From UMGS1484 sp045661365 (lineage in GTDB: Bacteria; Bacillota; Clostridia; Oscillospirales; Acutalibacteraceae): a DNA stretch of 10,518 nucleotides. Shown here one piece after another: positions 5,818 to 10,518 of the stretch. Under the pieces are notes generated by a model that worked only from the letters and a program-made list of their open reading frames with translations, was not told the DNA's origin and searched no databases. Position 1 is the first letter of the stretch, and each line of letters opens with the position of its first letter. The stretch lies in the NCBI GenBank assembly GCA_045661365.1, contig JAZRFL010000020.1, forward strand, positions 1-10,518. The letters run 5' to 3'. Both the position numbers and the translations under genes were made by a program.

Positions 5818-7173
5818 TTAGCCTACTGTTACTTTTTCTTTGGGGAAACGGGAAGTAAAGGTGCGCGGACCCGCCGTAGCGGCAAAGATCAAGGTCAAGC
5901 CGCCGACCCTGCCCAAATACATAAGTACGATCAATATTCCTTTGGAAGCGGCGGTCAAGCCCGTGGTGATACCGGTGGTAACCCCTACCGTACCAATAGC
6001 AGAGGCTGTTTCAAACAAACAATCCAACAACGGCAACCCTTCAATACAACTGATTGCAACACCGCCGATAAAAAACAGTAAAATATACATCATAAGAATT
6101 GCGGCAGCCTGGTTGACCGTACCGTCGGGCAAACGGCGGTTAAAACAGGTCACATCGTTTCTGCGACGGAACACCGAAAAAGCCGACATGATCAGTACCG
6201 CTACCGTAGTGACCTTAAGACCGCCCGCCGTAGAGCCGGGAGCGCCACCGATCAACATCCACACGATCATAACCGCTTTGGTCGGTTCGCTCAAAACCGC
6301 GAAATCTACTGTATTAAAGCCTGCGGTACGCAAGGTAACCGATTGGAACAACGAAGCAAACACCTTTTGGGTGGTGGTACAGTCACTCCATTGAGGTTGT
6401 GTGAATTCATAAAAATAAAGGAACAAAGCGGGAACGACGATCAGCACCGCCGTAACCGACAAAATCAGTTTACTTTGCAACCGATAACGGCGCAGATGCA
6501 GCCGATGGGTTTTCATATCTTCCCAAGTCAAAAAACCCAAACCGCCTACTATGATCAACAGCATGATCACCACGTTGATCAAAGGCTGTGCCGTTTGCCC
6601 TGTTAAGGAAACAAAGGGTGCTTGTTTGGTTCCCAGCACGTCAAATCCGGCGTTGCAAAACGCCGAAATCGAATGAAACACCGATCGACCAATGCCACCC
6701 CAAAAACCAAATTCTCCGCAAAAATAGGGAGCCATGCACACCGCACCCAACAGTTCTATGGCAAATACACCTTTTAAAATAAAGTTCATTAACCGAACAA
6801 TACCACCCACCGTAGGCGCAGAAATGGAATCTTGCAGGGTGGAACGTTGCATTAGGCTGATCTTTCGACCAGAAAACCGCACAATTGCGGCGGCAACCGT
6901 CACTACGCCCAAGCCACCGATCTGTATTAGTACCAAAAGTACCCCTTGTCCAAACAAAGACCAATACGAGCCGGTGTCTTGTACCACCAAACCGGTTACG
7001 CAAGTGGCAGAGGTAGCGGTAAAGAGGGCATCCCCAAAGGATGCACCCATACCGTCTTTGGTGGCAAAAGGCAACATAAGTAGCAGTGCCCCTATCAACA
7101 CAACCCCCAAGAAGCCCAAAATAATAACCTGAAAAGAGGAAATCTTCTTATGCAATTTTAATTTCTTTTTCAT
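5818..7173 (-). CDS. ktrB: KtrB/TrkH-type K+ translocating membrane subunit
   Basis: A 451-residue polytopic protein of KtrB length with a basic N-terminus (MKKKLKLHKK). Four pore-loop repeats carry the filter glycines: SATCVTG (55-61), CNAGF (173-177), LRTAGFNT (281-288) and AIGTVGVT (392-399). The flexible intramembrane gate region GGAPGSTAGGLK (309-320) is also present. This is the K+ (often Na+-coupled) uptake subunit that works with the RCK protein encoded directly downstream. An in-frame ATG at 7197 extends the protein by 8 residues, but it has no ribosome site. The ATG at 7173 has AAAGGGG (7184-7190) 10 nt upstream, so I use it. The gene starts 41 nt after a cohesin-like gene with no terminator or promoter visible between, so it probably depends on upstream transcription. 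Confidence 0.93.
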   Translation of the reverse strand: MKKKLKLHKKISSFQVIILGFLGVVLIGALLLMLPFATKDGMGASFGDALFTATSATCVTGLVVQDTGSYWSLFGQGVLLVLIQIGGLGVVTVAAAIVRFSGRKISLMQRSTLQDSISAPTVGGIVRLMNFILKGVFAIELLGAVCMAPYFCGEFGFWGGIGRSVFHSISAFCNAGFDVLGTKQAPFVSLTGQTAQPLINVVIMLLIIVGGLGFLTWEDMKTHRLHLRRYRLQSKLILSVTAVLIVVPALFLYFYEFTQPQWSDCTTTQKVFASLFQSVTLRTAGFNTVDFAVLSEPTKAVMIVWMLIGGAPGSTAGGLKVTTVAVLIMSAFSVFRRRNDVTCFNRRLPDGTVNQAAAILMMYILLFFIGGVAISCIEGLPLLDCLFETASAIGTVGVTTGITTGLTAASKGILIVLMYLGRVGGLTLIFAATAGPRTFTSRFPKEKVTVG

Positions 7174-7214
7174 AAAAATCATTCCCCTTTCGGTCATTTC
7201 ACAATAGAAACGAT

Positions 7215-7943
7215 TTATTTGGAAGAGTCGTCCAGATCCAACAGTTTTTTACTATCTTCATCCAAAATGGATTGATGTTTCGGTTCTTCTTTTTGCTTGG
7301 TAGAGGTACGTGACACCATAACAACAAACAAGACGCCTACCCCAACAATTGCCAAAATGGACACGATTCCAATGACAATACCAATCCAACTCGATTCTTC
7401 GGAAGACTTGGCCATGACAACGTAGGTGTTACCTTTGGGATCCACTGCCGTAACAGGCGTCACGTCGGTGCCGGTCACTACCGTACCGGTAGGCGTAACG
7501 GAAAATTCCACCTCGTCACAATCAATGGGATTGTGATCGATGTCGACCAAATTTTCGGCATAGCAATAAAAATCATGTTCTTCCTTTGCATCGGAATCCA
7601 CCTTAAAGGTAACGGTAACCATTGTACCTTGTTGGGTAATGGCTTCCGGCGTAGCAAAGGCAAAAATAAACAATCCGTTATTGCAGTGTCCTTCATTAAT
7701 GGCACCGGATACCAAAGGTCCGCTGGTAAAATCAACATACTCAAAGGTGTCGGTATCATAGGACAAGTACAATTGCCCTGCGGCAAGATTAGAGTCTGCC
7801 TTCGCCTCGATTGCAACGGTCAAGGTACCGCCGGGTTGAGGAACAGATGGGACAACGGTTAATTCGGTTTCGGCCGCCCATGCAGTAATACTCAAGGCGG
7901 TCATAAGCACCGTGATCAATAAACAAGCTACTATTTTTTTCAT
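7215..7943 (-). CDS. Secreted, membrane-anchored protein with one cohesin-like domain (type B paralogue)
   Basis: A 242-residue protein. A signal peptide (1-24, ending near ITAWAAE) precedes a cohesin-like domain (about 26-153), with PSVPQPGGTLTV at the start, LYLSYDTDTFEYV (58-70) matching the cohesin Y-D-x-x-x-x-E strand, and GTMVTVTFKVD (106-116). A short segment VTPVTAVDPKGNTYVVMA (161-178) leads to one membrane helix (186-210) and a charged cytoplasmic tail of about 30 residues (KEEPKHQSILDEDSKKLLD). The tail is longer than in the 330-residue paralogue. An in-frame ATG at 8030 would add 29 non-signal residues and is rejected: the ATG at 7943 has GAGGAGG (7951-7957) 7 nt upstream. It overlaps the stop of the previous gene as ATGA, so translation is coupled. 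Closest relative in the window is the protein at 7940-8797. Confidence 0.8.
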   Translation of the reverse strand: MKKIVACLLITVLMTALSITAWAAETELTVVPSVPQPGGTLTVAIEAKADSNLAAGQLYLSYDTDTFEYVDFTSGPLVSGAINEGHCNNGLFIFAFATPEAITQQGTMVTVTFKVDSDAKEEHDFYCYAENLVDIDHNPIDCDEVEFSVTPTGTVVTGTDVTPVTAVDPKGNTYVVMAKSSEESSWIGIVIGIVSILAIVGVGVLFVVMVSRTSTKQKEEPKHQSILDEDSKKLLDLDDSSK

Positions 7944-8797
7944 TGTTGTTCCTCCTCGGAAATCGTTTCGATTGTTTGCTCGCAAGCTTCGGCCGAAGCC
8001 ACATTTCTTTTTCTGTAACACCATACCCATGCACCTGCAATCACCAAAACCAAACCACCTAAACCGCCAAATATCCAGCCTGTGTAGGAGGTGGTGTCCG
8101 TATGGGAGGCTTCGTCTGCTTGGGTGGAAGTGACCACTTGAGGTTCGGTAGAAGTGACCACTTGAGATTCGGTAGAAGCACCCTTCTCAGACTCGGTAGA
8201 TGAGGGGTCATAAATCAAGTTGGGATTATCACGGGGACTTTGGGGTTCAGGCGTGGCTTGTACCACGTGGGTGTTTCCCAGCTCGTCTTGCAAGATCACC
8301 GGTTCCACTTTGGTGTCCCCCACTGCTTGACCGCTGACCGTTACCGTAGCGGTAACTGTTTCGGCGGTTAAAGGTTTCATATCGTAATCATATGCCGAGG
8401 CAGGGTATACATAAATCGGGTATTCCCCTTGGGCAGAGGCATCTACCAAAAAAGTAATGCTAAACAATTCCCCCGGTTGATCCATCAAAATATCCCCGGC
8501 AAATGAAATCAAAAACACGCCTTTTTGGTGATTGTCGGCTACCATGTAACCGTCTAACAGATCCCCCAGTACCAAAGAACCTTCTTGATATTCCAGTACG
8601 TTGGTATCGTAGGAAACACGCAAATCGGCCGCTGAGCAACCGATTCCGTCGGCATAACTGACCGTAAGGGTAACGGTGCCGCCCGGTTGTGCGGGCGTGG
8701 TCTTGGCATTCAATACCACCATTTGCTCTGCCGACACCGTAGCAGACATGGTCATGCATGCCAAAAGCAAAGCAAATAGCAAACTCAATTTTTTCAT
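7940..8797 (-). CDS. Secreted, membrane-anchored protein with one cohesin-like domain (type B paralogue)
   Basis: A 285-residue protein. A signal peptide (1-23, ending VSAEQ) precedes a cohesin-like domain (about 26-156), with TPAQPGGTVTLTV (34-46), LRVSYDTNVLEYQEGSL (59-75, very cohesin-like), and GELFSITFLVDASAQGEY (109-126). The segment VEPVILQDELGNTHVVQA (164-181) resembles the equivalent part of the next gene. A Ser/Thr/Glu stalk with short repeats, one membrane helix (240-260) and a cytoplasmic tail rich in Glu/Gln (YRKRN...EEEQQ) follow. A TTG at 8824 could extend it by 9 residues, but the ATG at 8797 begins a normal signal peptide. Neither has a convincing ribosome site, so initiation may depend on the upstream gene, which ends 30 nt before. 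Ends in a 4-nt overlap with the next gene. Confidence 0.8.
   Translation of the reverse strand: MKKLSLLFALLLACMTMSATVSAEQMVVLNAKTTPAQPGGTVTLTVSYADGIGCSAADLRVSYDTNVLEYQEGSLVLGDLLDGYMVADNHQKGVFLISFAGDILMDQPGELFSITFLVDASAQGEYPIYVYPASAYDYDMKPLTAETVTATVTVSGQAVGDTKVEPVILQDELGNTHVVQATPEPQSPRDNPNLIYDPSSTESEKGASTESQVVTSTEPQVVTSTQADEASHTDTTSYTGWIFGGLGGLVLVIAGAWVWCYRKRNVASAEACEQTIETISEEEQQ
8127..8198. repeat. Three tandem 24-bp units in the stalk of the 285-residue protein
   Basis: Units at 8127-8150 and 8151-8174 differ at a single base. The unit at 8175-8198 is degenerate. They encode STE-(S/P)-QVVT-type octapeptides between the cohesin-like domain and the membrane helix, probably a spacer of variable length. 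Confidence 0.85.
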
Positions 8798-8827
8798 GAT
8801 TCTATATCGTTCCGTTTCTTTCAAATG

Positions 8828-9820
8828 TTATTTTTTACGCTTTATTAACAAGACAGTAACCACCACAATCGCCAAAATCAAGGCAACCACAGCAAAAAGC
8901 GCCAGCAACAAAATATTTTTCATACTGCCAAGCCATTTACCAAACAAGCCGTTTGGTTTAGCCGTTTGTATTGCGTTGGCCGAAATCGTTGGATCAGATA
9001 CCACCGATTGCACGGGTTCCGTTTGACTGACCGTACCAAATTCGCTCGGCACACTTGGTGGCACAAGGATCTGCGAACCGTTCGGCGCAACAGATGGGAC
9101 TGTCGCATTGCTGACAGGTGGTACGACCGAAGAGGTAGCAGGGGTAGAGGGTTTGACCGTAGACGGTGTGCTCGGTTTGGGGGTCGACGAGGTCGACGGT
9201 TTGACCGTAGACGATGTAGAAGGTCTGGGGGTCGACGAAACAGGCGGTTTGGGCGTTGAAGAAACAGGCGGTTTTGGTGTTGAAGATGCCACAGGCGTGG
9301 GCTTGATCCATCCTTTGACCGTAGACACGTTAAATGGTTGAGAGGAAGCCTCGCAATCGATTATACTGTTGACACGGCAGTTCAGCGCCACACCGGAAGC
9401 CGGCAATGCCCGAATAATTTTAAAATAAAAGGTGCACAAAACGCCGGCATCCCACAAGCCATTTGCACAAGCCAATGCCAATTGTATCTCGTTTGTCCCG
9501 GGAACAACACCGTCGGAAGCCATAACAGTTGCTCCCCTTGCTGCCGAACCAATGGTATAATACGTTTTTCTTCCTCTGTAGTCGAGTGTATAAGTCGACT
9601 CTAAATATTTGGTATCAACAGGAATAGAAAATTCCAATGCGCCAATATTGGAGCGGCCCGACACCGAAACGTCGATGGCTACCACGTCCCCTACCGCACC
9701 TTGGGCGGAGCTCACAGAAAAGGTAACGCTGGTGGCGGCCGCCATTGCTGTACCAGCAAAGCAAGACAACAATCCGCCGCAAATAATAAGCGTCAAAACA
9801 AAAGATATAACTCGTTTCAT
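8828..9820 (-). CDS. Secreted, membrane-anchored protein with one cohesin-like domain (type A paralogue)
   Basis: A 330-residue protein. A signal peptide (1-28, ending TAMAAA) precedes a cohesin-like domain (about 30-172), a repetitive Pro/Ser/Thr/Lys linker (about 173-230), a Pro/Ser/Val stalk, one membrane helix (302-325) and the tail KRKK. The domain shares SAQG-x-VGDVVAIDV (38-52), S-x-IGALE-x-(S/A)-IPV (57-68) and GLW-x-(A/S)-GV-x-CTFYF (121-133) with both domains of the 542-residue protein, so these are one paralogous type. The role of true cohesins is to hold dockerin-bearing enzymes. Partner and substrate here are unknown. The start lies only 9 nt after the lepA stop. The partial ribosome site TAGGGTG (9826-9832) includes the lepA TAG, so co-translation with lepA is likely. 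There is no LPxTG motif and no convincing lipobox. Confidence 0.8.
   Translation of the reverse strand: MKRVISFVLTLIICGGLLSCFAGTAMAAATSVTFSVSSAQGAVGDVVAIDVSVSGRSNIGALEFSIPVDTKYLESTYTLDYRGRKTYYTIGSAARGATVMASDGVVPGTNEIQLALACANGLWDAGVLCTFYFKIIRALPASGVALNCRVNSIIDCEASSQPFNVSTVKGWIKPTPVASSTPKPPVSSTPKPPVSSTPRPSTSSTVKPSTSSTPKPSTPSTVKPSTPATSSVVPPVSNATVPSVAPNGSQILVPPSVPSEFGTVSQTEPVQSVVSDPTISANAIQTAKPNGLFGKWLGSMKNILLLALFAVVALILAIVVVTVLLIKRKK
9143..9286. repeat. Six tandem 24-bp units encoding octapeptide linker repeats
   Basis: Residues 179-226 of the 330-residue cohesin-like protein are six octapeptides of the form S-S-T-(P/V)-(K/R)-P-(P/S)-(V/T). The DNA units are imperfect copies, with GTCGAC- and GACCGTAGACG-like blocks recurring. 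Such repeats make an extended, probably glycosylated stalk and tend to change in number by slippage. Confidence 0.85.
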
Positions 9821-9829
9821 AATTTCACC

Positions 9830-10518
9830 CTATTCATCCAACTTCAAAATTGCCATAAACGCTTCTTGCGGTACTTCTACCGAGCCTAAGCTACGCATAC
9901 GTTTTTTACCTTCTTTTTGTTTTTCAAGCAATTTCTTTTTACGGGTAATGTCACCGCCATAGCATTTGGCAAGCACGTCTTTGCGCATAGCTTTGACCGT
10001 TTCACGGGCAATGACCTTGCCACCGATCGCCACCTGCACGGGAATTTCAAACAATTGGCGAGGAATATGCTCTTTCAGTTTTTCGGCTATACGCCGTGCC
10101 CGCTTGTACGCATTGTCGCTGTGAACAATAAAGGACAAAGCGTCCACAATTTCGCCGTTGAGCAATACGTCCAACTTTGCCAATTTGGAAACCACGTACC
10201 GCTTGGGTTCGTAGTCGTAAGAAGCATAACCACGGGTGCGGGATTTTAACGCGTCAAAAAAGTCGTAAACGATTTCGTTTAAGGGCATTTCATAGTGAAT
10301 GTCTACCCGATTGGCGGCGGGATATTGCATATCCAAAAATACGCCGCGCCGTTCCTGACACAAGTCCATAATGGTGCCCACGTAGTCGCTGGGGCTGTAA
10401 ATATGCACGTCACACATGGGCTCTTCTGCCGAGGTAATCGAGGCAGGATCGGGATAATTGGTGGGATTGTCGATTTCCACCACACTATGGTCGTTTAAGG
10501 TAAACTTATAAATAACGC
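9830..10518 (-). CDS. lepA: Elongation factor 4 (LepA), C-terminal 228 residues, cut by the window edge
   Basis: The reading frame is open to the right edge and the missing N-terminal GTPase lies beyond it. The visible part is the translation-factor C-terminal region plus the LepA-specific C-terminal domain. Recognisable stretches are VEIDNPTNYPDP, SPSDYVGTIMDLCQERRGVF, LNEIVYDFFDALKSRTRGYASYDYE, DALSFIVHSDNAYKRARRIAEKLKEHIPRQLFE, and the diagnostic end AKCYGGDITRKKKLLEKQKEGKKRM...VPQEAFMAILKLDE. LepA is a ribosomal GTPase acting in translation and 30S assembly. The TAG stop (9832-9830) overlaps the ribosome site of the following cohesin-like gene, which suggests that the housekeeping gene's transcript extends into the surface-protein cluster. 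Confidence 0.97.
   Translation of the reverse strand, partial: VIYKFTLNDHSVVEIDNPTNYPDPASITSAEEPMCDVHIYSPSDYVGTIMDLCQERRGVFLDMQYPAANRVDIHYEMPLNEIVYDFFDALKSRTRGYASYDYEPKRYVVSKLAKLDVLLNGEIVDALSFIVHSDNAYKRARRIAEKLKEHIPRQLFEIPVQVAIGGKVIARETVKAMRKDVLAKCYGGDITRKKKLLEKQKEGKKRMRSLGSVEVPQEAFMAILKLDE

Noticed and set aside
7174..7197. Upstream ATG of ktrB at 7197
   Set aside because: No ribosome site precedes it, and the purine-rich AAAGGGG inside the extension serves the ATG at 7173.
8756..8797. Lipoprotein lipobox (LLAC) in the signal peptide of the 285-residue protein; similar LLSC in the 330-residue protein
   Set aside because: Leu at -2 is a poor fit to the lipobox, and the first cysteine is too close to the N-terminus. 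Ordinary signal-peptidase sites (VSA-EQ, AMA-AA) follow, and both proteins already have a C-terminal membrane anchor.
9143..9286. CRISPR-like regular repeats
   Set aside because: The 24-bp units are contiguous without spacers and keep a coding frame as a Pro/Ser/Thr linker, so this is a protein repeat.

Overview
Every supported gene in this window lies on the minus strand, so the biology reads from high to low coordinates. The gene repertoire and the strong AAGGAG-type ribosome sites suggest a low-to-mid GC Gram-positive anaerobe of the Clostridia (a Ruminococcaceae/Oscillospiraceae-like gut or rumen bacterium). The evidence is an IscS/IscU pair of clostridial style, a KtrAB-type potassium transporter, and several secreted cohesin-like proteins with proline/threonine linkers and C-terminal membrane anchors. 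Taxonomy below class level is a guess.

Layout in transcription order. (1) 10518-9830: the C-terminal part of lepA (elongation factor 4), cut by the window edge. (2) 9820-7215: three successive genes for secreted, single-pass, membrane-anchored proteins, each with one cohesin-like domain. (3) 7173-5161: ktrB and ktrA, the channel and the RCK regulatory subunit of a K+ uptake system. (4) 5081-3453: a fourth cohesin-like protein with two domains, followed by a clear intrinsic terminator (about 3428-3400). From lepA to ktrA, junctions are 9-41 nt or overlap, with no visible promoter or terminator between them. The last gene follows after 79 nt. All seven genes could form one transcript.

(5) 3350-918: a promoter with an extended -10 and an inverted repeat just downstream, then iscS (cysteine desulfurase), iscU (Fe-S scaffold) and yebC, tightly coupled and closed by a strong hairpin terminator (908-881). 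(6) 860-114: a YdcF/SanA-like (DUF218) membrane protein starting only 20 nt beyond that terminator. (7) 107-1: a hairpin that also holds the -35 box of a consensus promoter, which drives a tRNA-Arg(CCT) gene cut by the left edge.

The most unusual content is the group of four cohesin-like surface proteins in two paralogous types, wrapped around a potassium transporter and attached to lepA. No dockerin is visible here. The second notable item is the Fe-S scaffold, in which the first canonical cluster-ligand cysteine is a tryptophan while an extra Cys/His-rich tail is present.
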